A stretch of 64,000 nt of DNA from Cheiracanthium punctorium (GCA_038373885.1 JAWZYV010014439.1:1-64000); one strand, 5' to 3'. Positions 42,165-54,320 are shown, counted from the first letter of the stretch. Numbers and translations are program-made. Notes: generated from the sequence alone by a model not told the origin.

Positions 42165-44680
42165 TTTGAACTGATGATTCACAAAAATAACACTTTCAAA
42201 TGTTCTAATTTTTTCTGAAATAACCAAAAAAGGAAACTTTTCAGGCTGTCACTAGGTTGTGTGAATGCGTGATAATCAACACAGGCATGTATTCATTAGT
42301 TTTTTTCACCTTTGTTGCAATGATACGAAATTCTACATTCTTCTTGGAAGCCATCTACCCCTTCATTCTTGTTCATGCTATCATTACTGCTTTCCTTAAC
42401 TCTTTATATCTCAACAACTGAAATTAAAAAAAAATTTTACTGCAATATGTAGAAACAGATTATAAACTTACTGAAAGTTTTTATTTTCCAGCTTTGTAAT
42501 TTGTGTAAAATTTATTGACCAAAGTGTGTTTGTTGTAGAGTTCAATAAAACGATTATTTTATTTTTCTGAACTTGAAGTGAACTTAATTTTGTGAACTAT
42601 CTTGAAAACACATCTGTAGTGTTTTTACTGAAAAGTTTAAGCTGAGAACTTTTAAAAAAAATTAATAACATTCTTGTAAGGTGGACTTACAAAATAAATA
42701 AATAAGTACTATAAGGCTGCAATAACCAATAGTGCAACTGCTGAAGGACAAAATGCAGTTTTATATTATGTAATACTTTACTAGATTTTTTAGCTCTATC
42801 TTTTTCAATAGAACATTGTAGGAGTAGACCTTCTGTACAGTGCAGGCAAAAAATTAAAGTTGGCAATTGAATATTGACAGTTAAATTGTGCTCCAAAAAA
42901 AACTATTGCATGTTTCCATGGAAATTCGGATGTGGATTAAAGTCATGCTATTAGTTTGGAATGCTGTGAGCTTTTCTGATATGTACAAACTTCGGCAGTG
43001 GCCAAGAGAAACTGAAAATCCTGGAATACTAAAGAAATTTTACTTTAATGGAAAAGTCAAGGAACATTGCAAATTTTGGGTTTAAACCGGCAAAGTCTTG
43101 AAGTGTTGTGTACAAAATTAGCTGAAGTCTGAATTGATGAATTAATTTTACATTTGCTGTATGTTTGGAAAATAAAAATGAATGCAAAAGTGGCACATAC
43201 AGTAGTTTTTGTAAAGGAGATTTTACTGCATAACAAAGCAAAGGCAGATATTTTCCCCCTTGCCTTTAATATTGTGTTTGTTATATTGAGTTATGAAAGT
43301 AAAGAAATAAATAATAAATTTTACAGCCTGGTCTTGAATTTTCATTTTATTTAAGTATTTTCTCAACTTTTATGTTAACGAAGAAGAATGCTAAGATGAC
43401 AATTTCTTTACTTCCATACCTCTTGTGTACTCATTTATTAAACAATTTTGTTGTTAAAAATGTGTTGTGCGTATTTTAAATTTTCTTTTTTGTTTAAACG
43501 GGGGAAAATGTTTAAGTAATTTTTAATATGTATTTGTATTGTATTATATTTTTGTTATAAAATAATTAAATTATATATAGAATTTTAAGTAGGATGTTCG
43601 AGTTTTATGAAAAAAATTGGAAACAATTTGGAGCAGAAAATATTATAACATTGTACTATCCAACTGAAAGAAGAAAATCCATTGTTAAAACTGAACTCTT
43701 ACATGAAGTTCTAAAAAAGAAAGTATCTGACCAAATACTTCAAGATATCTCTTTACAGATGTTGCATTTCTTATATCCTTAAAGTGAGTGGTTACAGATG
43801 GCTCCATGCTGGCTGATGGCATCAATGCAGGTGCCAGCACTTCCTGCGTTTTTTTTTTCAATGAATTTTCTGTTCTCTTATTTGAAGGACAAGACACATT
43901 GTCTGCCTTTTGTGGCTTACCACCAACCATGCCTGCATTTCTAAGCATGTGCGTCACATTAACATTGACTGTACATTGATTCACAAGGTCACCATCAAAT
44001 ATGATACTAACCAATTGTGATGATATTGTTGCTGAAAACTCTGCTTGTTTCCCGGTCCGTCATTCTAAAGTCCAGTAGGTGAGAATGTTCTAGTAAAGAG
44101 TCCACTTATCAGGGAGGAATACGAACTTTATTGCTTCTAGAACATCGTCAAATATCAGCTGTACAAAATTCAGAAGCACAATCGGCCAGTAATGTGCTTA
44201 TTACAGTCCACTTAGAACAGAAGCTTTCACAAATGCTATAATTCTCACACACAATAAAACTCGTCAACAGGCATAAATTCAGCTGAAATATATGAGGGAT
44301 TTCGTAAATGGTCCCTCAAGACTCAGCAATGAAGAATTTACGCACAGCACTTTAAACCAAGGCTTCATAAAGCAAGCACACTATAGCACCATCCACAGAG
44401 CAAAGCAGCATACTCATCCGAAGCTTGATAACACATTGAACTGGCAGTCTGTCATACCTGTTTTTATAGGTGACACAGAATCTACCAGGAGCTTCTAAAA
44501 GAATGTGTCTCTCGAAGATTCCACATAAAGCGAGACTTTTGATTACACCATAGAAGAGAAATAGAGTAATATTAGCCTCCCAAAAGCCTAATACATTGGT
44601 CTAGACTAAAATTTTGATTTATAGTACATTTTAATTGGGTGAAATAAGCTTTTTAAAAAATTTAGCACCTCCCCAAAAAA
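42165..44680. other. Spacer with short unassigned frames, no supported gene
   Basis: Short frames at 42888-43085, 43594-43782 and, minus, 43685-44014 have somewhat protein-like composition. I find no recognisable domain, splice context or family. They may be remnants of an old transposon. The sequence is otherwise AT-rich. Confidence 0.35.
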
Positions 44681-44699
44681 ATTTCTGGATCCGCCACTG
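44681..44699. repeat. Right end of a hAT MITE
   Basis: ATTTCTGGATCCGCCACTG is the inverse of a CAGTGGCGGATCCAGAAAT terminal repeat. The left end was not found. Confidence 0.5.
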
Positions 44700-45979
44700 C
44701 TAGGGGCCAAGGCCCCCAGACTCGCTACGCTCGCTTTTCGTATGAGGCATTCGGCCCCTAATAAGGCTTATTCGTAAAAAAGACATAATTTCAACAGACA
44801 AAACCCGAAGATTGGATCAGATAGAATGTTACTGAGCTACACATTGCTTGGTTCTTGCATGTTCATTGGTACATAAAAATTTAAACTTCACACTACAGTA
44901 GACCCCCTCAACCTCATAACACGGAAGATATAGAAGATATTTTGCTATGGGAATCCGTGTTGTACGGGTCCTGAGCTATACTCCACCTGGATTGCGGACT
45001 CCGCTTACAATCCCTGGAAAAATTATCGGCACTCCTCAGAAACACAATGATATTTAATATTGCCATTTAAAAGTTATATTAATTAGGATCTAAAGCATAA
45101 TAAAATCAGAACATCTGTTTCAGCTGTATTTTTAATAATGTAAAACCTATTGGACACCTTGCGAATTTGCCAGCCATGGCGATTTTTCATTATTTGGCGA
45201 TTTGCATACATGTAAAGTTAATAAAAGGTACGGAACAGATAGGATAGCTTGCCACCAATGGCGACTTTTCATTATTTGGCAATTTACACGTGCTCACAAC
45301 CTATAATTACTGCTCATTTAAGTTTACCGGAAAACTGTTATCCATATTTTCATTTACATAATCGTTTGCAGATTGGCGTACTTATAGTACTACGAATTAT
45401 AACATCTCGTCGCTCTAGCAAATATCTGAAGTGTACTATAACTGCTATAATGGCGTAGTTAACGCCTCCAAATATTTCTACTGGTAGAAAATAATCCAGC
45501 TGGACCGAACCGGCTTTAAAATAATCTGCATTTTAATTATTTTTCATTTTCAAGATATTAGTTATTCTGTTTTGGAAAAACGAATAATCACTAATTCCAA
45601 ACTCTTGTTGTCTAAGCGAACTTACTATTTGAAAATTGTCAACTTTGTGTAACACATTTTGAGTTAGTTATTTCATATAGTTTTTATTTTGGCGTAAAAT
45701 GGGCATAATTCTAACTCATGTTTGTAAATTTCACACGATTCTAGATACTTGGAAACGCTTTGTTGCAAAGGAATGAATGATTTTATGCCAAATCTGGCAA
45801 CCATTATGTTTATTTTTTCGGTTTTTTATTAATATCTTCTAAAATAATTCGATTTTCGAAATTTAAGTCAGCTTAGCAGGTTCCTCGGATCTGTGGGCAC
45901 ATTAGTCGAAACTCAAATCCCCACGGTTTAGGAGAAGATAGGCCAACAAGCTTTTGACAGCGGCCCTTACTTTTTTTTT

Positions 45980-46590
45980 CTTTCCGAACATGTACTATGT
46001 AAGGAAAGTATTGTAATCATGAAAAAATTCGACTTCGAGATTTTGGTGTTTTTACACGTTTTGAGGGCTTCTGAATCCATTTATGCTATTTTTACGAGAT
46101 GTGTGTGTGTGTGTGTGTGTTTGTGTGTATGTGAGTGAACACGATAGCTCCTGAACGGAGCATTCGATTGAGCTCAAATTGGATATATATGTCATAAACC
46201 ACCGTCGCAAGACCGGTATTGATTTTGGTGTGTATAGGACTTAGTTTTCCTATAGGGCTACGACAAAGATTTCTCTTACATTGTGGCCTATGGGGAGAAA
46301 TTCTTCGATTGAGCTGAAATTGGGTATATATGTTATAAATCATCATCTTAAGACCAGTATTGATTTTGGTGTGTATAAGACTTATAGTTTTTCTACAGGG
46401 CTACGACCAAAATTTCTTTTATATTATGGCATATGGGGAGAAATTCTTGTGTGCAAGCGTTTAAACGGTGCATTCGATTGAGTTTCAATTTGGTATATAT
46501 GTTTGAATTATTCATCGATTAAAATTTATTTAAATGCTTGGTAATGATCTTAAAGTAAGTGTTCGGAAAGTCGAGTGGAGTCACTCCAGA
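45980..46590 (+). mobile_element. HINE/Helentron-type element, subfamily 2 (611 bp)
   Basis: The left end CTTTCCGAACATGTACTATG then TAAGGAAAGTATTGTAATC, and the right end TGTTCGGAAAGTCGAGTGG, share a 12-bp subterminal inverted repeat (ACTTTCCGAACA / TGTTCGGAAAGT). The right end closes with a TGGAGT-C-ACTCCA hairpin and CCAGA. It sits in a T run, which is intact in the paralogous repeat A copy near 29380, so the boundaries are supported. Inside are a (TG)n tract (46099-46128) and 2-3 units of ~145 bp starting GCATTCGATTGAGCT. Confidence 0.85.
46099..46128. repeat. (TG)n microsatellite within the HINE subfamily 2 element
   Basis: About 12 TG/GT repeats with one interruption. It occupies the position that the TACG tract holds in the 2-kb HINE copies. 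Confidence 0.85.
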
Positions 46591-46640
46591 TTTTTTAGAA
46601 TAGAGAGATTAGTAATTTTTATTTTTTAATCATTTTCCAC

Positions 46641-46762
46641 TAGACATGGACACGAGATGGAAAACAGGCTAAAAGTTTTGTCTCGTCTCGCAAAATCACT
46701 ATATCGTAATATTAAAAATGTCTGTCTCGTCTCGCAAAAATATCGTCTCGCTTCCATCCCTA
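46641..46762. mobile_element. 122-bp hAT MITE (TAGACATGGA...TCCATCCCTA)
   Basis: Ends TAGACATGGA and, inverted, TAGGGATGGA. An identical 8-bp duplication TTTTCCAC flanks it at 46633-46640 and 46763-46770. Internal GTCTCGTCTCGCAAAA is repeated. Confidence 0.87.
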
Positions 46763-46770
46763 TTTTCCAC

Positions 46771-47854
46771 ATTTTTAGCACCAGGGTGCTATTTCGCTCA
46801 ATCCCAGAATTTTGTCTACTCCATCTTGCAGACAGGTTTTGTAGATATAAACTGTCACGGTGAAGATCTTTTCTAATGTGTTTGCCAGATAACGTGGAGG
46901 GGGAGGGGGTTGAAAGTCACACATGGTTTGCAATTTTTGCGAAGACGCCACAATTTATTATAAAATATATTACAAATATTGTTAGAAATGCCTCACGAAG
47001 CATCTAAAGCAGTTTCGGTATACGATTTTAATATAAATTTCAATTCCGCAGAAGTGTTTTATGGTACAGAGAAGACAAATACGGTACACTCATAGATTAT
47101 GATACTCTCTCTAAATGACATTTATGAAGGCGAAGTAGTTTGACTATACCTGGCGAAAATTGTTAAACAATTTTGGTAGGCGATTTTAAAAACGATTTTG
47201 GTTCCGAAGAGGTATTTTATGGAACAAGGAAGGAAAACTCGCTACACTCATAGATTATGATACACTTTCCAAACAGTGTTTAAAATGGTACAGGATAGTT
47301 GGATTATGCTTAGCGAAGGTTGTAAAACAGTTTTAGTAGGCAATTTTAAGATAGATTTCGAGATGGGTTTTATGGAACAAGGAAGAAAAATACAGCACAC
47401 TCATGAATAATGATACACTTTACAACTTAATGGAATAAGGAAGAAAAATAGGGACGAAGCATTAATTATGACACGCTTTTAATACATGGGCCTTAGTGCG
47501 TATTTAAAATCTGAAAGTGTTTCAGATTTTCTTACTTTTTTTTACACCCCCCCCCTCCCCATTTAACTTTAGGTAGAAACTGTCTGTGTTATTTTATCTG
47601 AAAACCATTTTTAGCCCATCTAATATTTTCACACAAGTTTTCCGAGTCGCAGTAAATTTCGATTTCTTGTTTCTTCAATAAAAAAAAAAAACCCACACAT
47701 TTTATTAAATAACATTCTACTTTAAAACAGAACATTGCAATTTAATCTATTGTGATTTTTTTAAAACTATTTCTTTTTTTTTATATAAAAAGAGGCCGCT
47801 TTTAAATTTACATCATTTTTGTGAAGATCTACTCCTGATTTTCTTTGAATTATA
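46771..47854. other. Gene-free stretch with diverged tandem modules
   Basis: Between about 47020 and 47470 a unit of ~130 bp recurs: TTATGGNACA(A)GGAAG...AAAA, CACTCATAGATTATGATAC, CATTT/GTGTTT and AAACAATTTTGGTAGGCGATTTTA. No coding sequence. A C-rich tract lies near 47545. Confidence 0.55.
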
Positions 47855-48426
47855 CAGTCGAACTTCGATAACTCGACTTCCTATAAGTCGAATAATCCGC
47901 TAACTCGAAATTTTAATCAAGGCCCGAATCATTCCTATACTTTTCTTTAAAAAACTGTCTCGATAACTCGAAGTAAACATCTTCTAAGTCGAAGTTTTTG
48001 TGATAGACTTCCCCGGTAAAAACACAATTCAGTTCAAAACCGAATGCCAGTCCACTCATGTCTTCCTTCTGTGAAATGCAATGGCATCCACTTACGTCAC
48101 ACATTCTTGGAATGCCCTTCACCCCCCTCCCTTCCATTGTCCGAGAGGGTAAACAGATAAGAGATTGTGGAGGGAAGGAGAGGTTGGAGTGGGACTGAAC
48201 AAAGACTCCAAGGTGGTCACTGTCTTGGAGGAGGGTTCACTTTGGAGAATCTAGAACACCTGTTTTGTGAGGGGGGGTAATTCTGTCCTTCCCGGCCGCG
48301 TGTAGAAAAGTTGCACATTCCTGATAAGGATTCCCAGCTGGACGCTCTTCTTTCTCTGACTCTGTGACGCTGCAGTTGCGTTCTTTGAATTGCGCTTGTT
48401 GAATTAATCAGCATTTTGTATCCATA

Positions 48427-49759
48427 ATGGCTAAGCGGAAATTGATCACGCTTACTTTAGATCAAAAAGCAAACCTTATTTTGGAGATTGAAAAAAATCC
48501 TCAGTTGAAAAAGAAAGATGTTGCTGCTAAGTATGGCATACCTCCAAACACTTTATCTACGATTTTGAAAGATAAACAAAAGATTTTGAGCCGCCATGAA
48601 TCGGGTGCCGACTCTTCGAGCAAACGCGCAAAAAAGTGTGCTTTTCCTGACGTCGAAGCAGCACTCCTGAAATGGTTCGAGACACACCGAAGCAAGAACA
48701 TTCCCCTGAGCGGAGTGTTACTGAAAGAAAAAGCCACGGACTTCGCTCACCTGCTGAACGTCGATGGATTCAATACCAGTACAGGATGGCTGGACAAGTT
48801 CAAAGCCAGGAACAAGATCGTGTTCCGCACCCTACACGGACAAGCAAAGGATGTTTCAGATGAAACATGCGAGAACTGGAGGAAGAGTTTGCCACAGCTT
48901 CTACAGTCATATGAACCCAAAGATGTTTTCAACCTAGATGAAACCGGACTCTTTTTTAAATGCATGCCGAACAAGACAATGATGTATCGCAATGAGAAAT
49001 GCTCTGGTGGAAAGCTCAGCAAAGAACGATTGACAATTCTGGTAGGGGCAAACGCCAATGGGACTGAAAAACTGCCTTTGATGGTCATCGGCAAGACAAA
49101 GAAGCCCCAGTGCTTAAAGAATGTAAAATCACTGCCCGTGGAGTACCATGCAAATCAAAAAGCTTGGATGACATTGAACTTGTTCGAGATGTACATACGG
49201 AAACTGGATTCAAAGTTTTTCAACCAAAACAGAAAAGTGTTGCTCTTCGTGGACAACTGTACTGCTCACGGTGATATCACAAACTTGTCCGCGATTAAGT
49301 TGCTCTTCCTGCCGGCCAACACAACGGCAAAACTTCAACCTGCAGATCAAGGCCTCATTAAGTGCCTGAAGCATGCCTATCGAAAACGCTTAGTGCGCCA
49401 ATCCATCGAGGATGTGGAGAATGGCGTAGAGCACAAAATCAATGTGCTAGATGCCATGCGCCTCATTTCGCACTCCTGAGAGAGTGATGTTTCTCAAACG
49501 GTGATCGAGAACTGTTTCAAGAGCTGTGGTTTCTTCAGTGCAAATGACAGTGAAGCGAAATACGACAATTGGGATCCCTTTGAAGGCATGGGTGATATGG
49601 ACTGGGAAAAAGATTTCATGTGCATCGATGACAATATTGCAACGTCAGAACCCTTGTCTGACGAGGCAATAGTGAATGCAGTTTGCGGAGAGCCCGAAGG
49701 AGATGAGGACGAAGAAGAGGCTGAAATCCCCCCTCCTCCAACAAGCAAGCAAGCGCAGG
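48427..49759 (+). pseudogene. Tigger transposase, N-terminal ~90%, one nonsense codon
   Basis: DDD transposase of the pogo/Tigger family. Order: psq helix-turn-helix (TLDQKANLILEIEKNPQLKK; KKDVAAKYGIPPNTLSTILK), CENP-B-type DNA-binding domain (about residues 60-135; GFNTSTGWLDKFKARN), then the DDE_1 core with NLDETGLFFK (first Asp), LLFVDNCTAH (second) and LQPADQGLIKCLKHAYRK (third). The frame stops at TGA 49477-49479, where relatives have Trp (HS-W-E). It then stays open in the same frame with IENCFKSCGFFSANDS and an acidic tail, EPEGDEDEEEAEIPPPPTSK. At 49759 a hAT insertion cuts it inside its own 8-bp duplication. The rest lies at 60231. All three catalytic Asp remain, so disruption looks recent. 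Confidence 0.92.
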
Positions 49760-50043
49760 CAGGGCCGATCCCGTGGGGGGGTGAGACACCCCCCCCCCCA
49801 CTTAAAATGCAGTCGGCAAAATTGCTATTCCAAACTTCTGATTCTAGCATTCAAAAGAGTTTTTAATCGGCACTTTTCCTAACTTTTGCCCTTTTGATGT
49901 CCTACTCCCAGTGCATACAAAACCGAGTGAGAAATTCCTTTCTCATTTACATCAGTCAAAAGAAAGAAGTCGGAATGGATAAAGAGCGCTCCGCCCTGGG
50001 TGGCCAGATACACAAAAGGGGGAGTCGGAGAACCAGCTCTCTG

Positions 50044-50137
50044 CAATTGACATACGTCCACACGCAATTGACATACAATTGCGTACAATTGACATACATA
50101 TTGCGTACAGTTGACATACAATACGCAATTGACATAC
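50044..50137 (+). repeat. Five CAATTGACATAC motifs at ~21-bp spacing
   Basis: Copies at 50044, 50065, 50086, 50108 (CAGTTGACATAC) and 50126. The array lies about 285 bp inside the left end of the large hAT and may be transposase binding sites. Confidence 0.88.
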
Positions 50138-50241
50138 AATCCACATACGTCCCATGACACCTGTCTCGGCATTTTTCCCTATCCAAATAGTCATCTCACA
50201 TGTCCATAGTAATCTAATTAAGAGTCTTCTGTGCACATGTC

Positions 50242-50426
50242 CAGAAGCGTAGCTAGGGTTGCAGTGCCTGGGGACGACTGAAAATTTTGCGCCCCCTCAT
50301 ATTTGTCAAAATGTAATGGGGTCAAAGTTTGGCAAAATCTATTTTTTTATAGATAATTTGGCGCCCCTTTGGTGCTGCGCCCGCGGACAGGTGCCCCTCA
50401 TTACCCCCGCTCTAGCTACGCCACTG
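50242..50426. mobile_element. 185-bp hAT MITE nested in the large hAT
   Basis: Ends CAGAAGCGTAGCTAGG and, inverted, CAGTGGCGTAGCTAGAG. A perfect 8-bp duplication CACATGTC flanks it at 50234-50241 and 50427-50434. Confidence 0.92.
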
Positions 50427-50439
50427 CACATGTCTATGG

Positions 50440-50870
50440 GAGAAATACTGAGGATGAGAACGAGAATGTTCTGTCCCGCTGTGGTCTGGGTGCTAAACTC
50501 CGTTCCCATAATAACATGGCCAGTGAAGCAGCATCCGGCTTGGCCAGTCGGCTTGGGAGGGTCATCTCCCTCTCGGATCGTCCGCTGTGGAACCGTGTAC
50601 GCTAATGGGAGCTGGTGCATGTAAAATCCGTCGTGGCTCCAATCTCCTCCAAGTTGTTAAACGATACCTCTGGGGGTGCCGATTTCAGTGGGTTGGTCCC
50701 TTTTCTGGAACTGGTTCAAAATTAGGGAACATCGAGCTGAGTCGGACTTCCTCCCACTGGGGCTCATTAAAATGGAAGCCACCCCTTCCGCCCATCGCCT
50801 GCCTATATGGGTGATCTGGCACCGACCCGCGGTTGCCAGACGGCATTAGCAGCAACAACAACGAGAATGT
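50440..50870 (+). repeat. GC-richer fragment, possible SINE/LINE 3' end
   Basis: About 430 bp of notably higher GC than its surroundings. It ends GACGGCATTAGCAGCAACAACAACG, a short tandem tail of the type seen at non-LTR retrotransposon 3' ends (AGCAACAACAAC). No recognisable protein. It may have been captured by the large hAT. Confidence 0.35.
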
Positions 50871-51401
50871 TCCAGTTTCATATATTGCCCTGAGACAAAT
50901 TATGAAATACCACTCAGTATGAAGTAAAAATAGCGCAAGGAGGCCGCAACTGGCCTGAGGCTGTCGCCACCCTTTGATCCAGCGTGGTCTTTTCTGGGAA
51001 ACAGATGTATTTTCTTTGCTTCTTTGAAATGCATGGGAAAAAGAAATTCACTTGTACAGTAGAAAATAGTGTGTCCCCTATTCCGGTTAGCTCGGTTAGC
51101 TAGACAGCAACCGAGCCAAAGTCAGACATATACTTGAGGAGCCTTTGCACACCTTGGAATCTAAATCTTAGCATACCTTGATTAGAAGAAAACCATCTTG
51201 AGCTTAAGATATAATTAGTACATCAATTTGGTAAGAAAAAATTAAAAAAAAAATCTCTAACATTTAACAAAATGAAGTAAAAGTTTGCTGCAGTGTGCAT
51301 TTAAGACTGAAGCCTGAAACCAGTTGTAAACAAAAACACGAAACTAGTTGTAAACGAAAGAAAATGACAAAAAGTGCAGTGCACAAAATGTGATATGTAG
51401 T

Positions 51402-51561
51402 CATGGGCGCCGGCAGAATTTTTTCCAGGGGGGGGGCAAAGACTACTTTAACGTATGGTTACCATGTTGGAAAGAGCAAAAAAGCAAGGGAAAACACTGC
51501 ATACAAAAATCCAGGGGGGGGGGCATGCCCCCCCCCTTACCCCATGCTGCCGGCGCCCATG
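51402..51561. mobile_element. 160-bp hAT MITE nested in the large hAT
   Basis: Ends CATGGGCGCCGGCAGAAT and, inverted, CATGGGCGCCGGCAGCAT. An identical 8-bp duplication TATGTAGT flanks it at 51394-51401 and 51562-51569. G9/C9-type tracts lie inside. Confidence 0.94.
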
Positions 51562-51569
51562 TATGTAGT

Positions 51570-52819
51570 TGTTTTGATAATGACTAAAAGAAGACGCGAA
51601 ATAACTGTCATAATGTAAAGAGAATTTCCATACAAACTGTTGGAGCTCCGTCAAATCCATTCTTCAAGAAAAAGATCATCACCGATTAGATTATATTTGT
51701 ACTACTTTTTATTATGATTTACTTTCATATCATTCATTTAGAAATAACCCCAATTTTTTGTAATTTAATTTAATTTTTGAAAAATAGGTAATTTATAAGA
51801 GAAAAAATACAAGAGTATAAATCACAGGCTCGTTAAAATAGGAAAACATGGTTGAGCAAATAGTGGGGGGTCGTGACCTTAGGAGTTTCAAAATTAATAT
51901 GCTTAATTTTCCATTTTCTTTTTAATTACATGAAAAATTAACTTTTCGAGCCAGAATTACTTTCCTTATTCCAGTTTTTTTCCCTTTAAGCCTCACATTC
52001 TTTTTAAGCCTTTATTTTTTAACGCTTTCCAAAGAACTTGGAATGTTCATGCTTTCAGTTTGTCTGTCTGCCCTTGCTCTAACTGCCGCAAATATGCATC
52101 GAACAAATTTTCATATGATAGTGAGAAGTACCATAGCATGTACCCTATTGTAAAGGATGTAGGTACCCTTTATGGTTCTTACAGGAGCGCACAAAATAAT
52201 TCCAATGCATTGCAGCCTATAGGCAGAGAATGCTTAGAGTACATTTTAGAAACGTTCATCCATTTCAAGGAAAACAAATTGGTATTTATTATTGAGGTTT
52301 ATGAGATCATTATGTCCATCGGAATGGATGGACGTAGCGTTGATACCTATATAGGGCTAACAAAATAACACTCATAGATTAGGCTTTAAGAGCAGTACTT
52401 AAAACAATATTTGATTTCTTGTTGGCTTTATCCTGTTCACTACCGTTGTTGCTAAGACACAATGGTAGAAATTTCTCCCTCCTGTGTAAATCGTTGCTTC
52501 TCAGCGTGGGTCTTTGAATGCCCTGGCATGGTCCAGCCATGCGCTTGTACAAGGCTGTGGCCAGAGCAGAAACATTTATGGAAAGAGAATTTCCATGCCG
52601 GAAAGCAACGATTGACGCAGGAAGGAGGAATCTCTGCCGTCGAGTCTTTCGCCGGGAGCGAACAGTTAACTGTTCGTCGTGCAATAGCATTCCTGCCAAC
52701 ATCTAGCTAAGAAAATCCAGTAGATTTATGTTGTATCATAATCTTAAAGTCATAGTTACTTATCTAAGTCACAAAACACTCTTCGAATTTTTTTCACACA
52801 TTAAATCTATATCATTTTT
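51570..52819. other. Interior of the large hAT, no gene; HINE-related fragment
   Basis: No coding sequence is supported. Near 52165-52300 the phrases TTACAGGAGCGCACAAAATA, CCAATGCATTGCAGCCTATAG and CGTTCATCCATTTCAAGGA match the internal HINE module (ACAGGAACACTCAAAAGATT...CATTCATCCATTTCAAGC). An ancient HINE fragment probably lies here. Confidence 0.5.
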
Positions 52820-53057
52820 ACTTCCTTGTACGTAGTATAAGGAAGTAATGTGATCCCGAAAAATTTTGGGGGCCAAATTTCGACATAAAAACCGATTTTG
52901 ACTACCTCTAAATTGAATTTTAAAAATTTTTTCGATGCATCTCATCGTAGGCTAGCATGCACGATCATATTAACGCGTCTGCAACTCATTTTGACCAGTG
53001 GCGAGTCTACTGTGGCCAGTTTTTCCATGCCGTCTGTACGTACGTACGTATGTATGT

Positions 53058-53577
53058 AACTCGCATATCTCAAAAACTATTGGTCGTAGAATGTTGAGAT
53101 TTGATATTTAGGATTGTTCTATGATCTAGTTGTGCACCTCCCCTTTTGGTGGCAATCGAATGGATAGTTTATGTACAGGACCGCCCAAAAGATTCGAAAT
53201 ACATTACGCTCTATGGGCCGAAATTCATTAAACTCGCCTAACTCAAAAGCTATTAGGCGTAGAATGTCGAAACTTCATATTTTGGATAGTTGTAACATCT
53301 AGTTGTGCACCTCCCCTTTTGGTTCCATTCGACTCGATAGTTTATCTACAGGACTGCCTAAAACATTCGAAATACATTACACTCAATGGGCCGAAATTCA
53401 TTAAACTCGCATATCTCAAAAACTGTTAGGCGTTGAATGTTGAAACTTTATATTTAAGATTGTTGTAACATCTAGTTGTGCACCTCCCCTTTCGGTTCCA
53501 TTCGACTGAATAGTTTATCTACAGGACCGCCCAAAAGATTCGAAATACATTACGCTCTATGGGCCGAAATTCATCAA
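53058..53577 (+). repeat. Internal ~173-bp tandem module of HINE copy 1
   Basis: Units start at AACTCGC at 53058, 53231 and 53404. Each has CTCAAAAAC/GCTATT...GTAGAATGT, CTAGTTGTGCACCTCCCC, AGTTTAT(G/C)TACAGGAC and TTCGAAATACATTAC. Two more degenerate units lie near 53886 and 54345. The same array recurs in each of the other copies. Confidence 0.9.
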
Positions 53578-54059
53578 AGCGTTTTTTAGAGGTATTGGGC
53601 TATTTCAAACGACTCAGAAGTGATATATGCTGTAAAGAGTTAGAAAATGAATTTCTCTATTAAAAAAAGTGCCTTTATCATTTATAGTTCTGCTACAGGA
53701 ACACTCAAAAGATTTCCAATACATTACGGTCAATAGCAATTTTAGGGGCATTCATCCATTTCAAGCACAATACCGTCCTACCACATAAGTTAGGTAATGG
53801 TCCGACCACGGTCACGTGCCTCCCTCAAGAACTATGCCAAAAGTCGCCAAGCTTGGCGACTTTTGGTGTACGTGTGTGCATATTTAACTCTCAAATCTCA
53901 AAAACTATTATGAAATTTCATATATAAGAATGTTGTAACATCTAGTTGTGCATCTCGATTTTTGGTTCCAATCTACTGGAGAGTTTATTTACAGGACCAC
54001 CGAAAAGAATTTCAGTACCTTAATGTCTATGGACATCTTCATTATAACACAACTGTAGA

Positions 54060-54320
54060 CAGTCATTGTTTGGTACATGCCCAAAATCTCGCCGTCTGTC
54101 CTCGACCTTGGCGAGTTTTGGCAAAATATCGCCAAATTTGGCGATAGTCAGTCATTTCGTCCATGCCCAAAGTATCGCCATTTGTCATCGTTCTTGGCGA
54201 GTTTTGGCGAAATATCGCCAAATTTGGCGATAATCTGTCATTGTTTGGTTTATGCTTAAAATCTCGCCAAATGTCGTCGACATTGACGAGTTTCGCCGAA
54301 ATATCGCCAAATTTGGCGCC
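54060..54320 (+). repeat. ~86-bp minisatellite with GGCGA/TCGCC palindromes (copy 1)
   Basis: Three units: GTCATT(GTTTGGT) ... CCCAAAATCTCGCC ... TTGGCGAGTTTTGGC, then ATATCGCCAAATTTGGCGAT. Equivalent arrays lie at about 55500-55765 (inverted), 58690-58955 and 61610-61875. They create the recurrent small open frames in these elements. Confidence 0.88.

Larger units (their letters stand above)
44700..46630 (+). mobile_element. Dispersed repeat family A, copy 2
   Basis: Inverted relative to 29345-30890. Shared landmarks include CTCGCTACGCTCGCTTTTCG, TTGCCACCAATGGCGACTTT, TTTGTTGCAAAGGAATGAAT, AATCCCCACGGTTTAGGAG and AAGCTTTTGACAGCGGCC. A short internal duplication holds two TTGCCA(g/c)C(C)ATGGCGA...CATTATTTGGC units near 45165 and 45250. 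Copy 2 lacks both MITE insertions of copy 1 but carries its own HINE insert (45980-46590). Confidence 0.72.

Noticed and set aside
43594..44014. Protein-like frames (MFEFYEKNWKQFGAEN on +, and an antisense frame)
   Set aside because: No domain, splice context or partner exon is recognised and the two overlap on opposite strands. I cannot support either as a gene.
46657..46863. 68-aa frame as a gene
   Set aside because: It runs through the hAT MITE at 46641-46762 and its flank. The composition follows the MITE's GTCTCG repeats.
49760..50000. Short MITE from CAGGGCCGATCCC to CTCCGCCCTG near 50000
   Set aside because: The flanks do not match (AGCGCAGG versus GGTGGCCA). The true right end with AGCGCAGG is at 60222.
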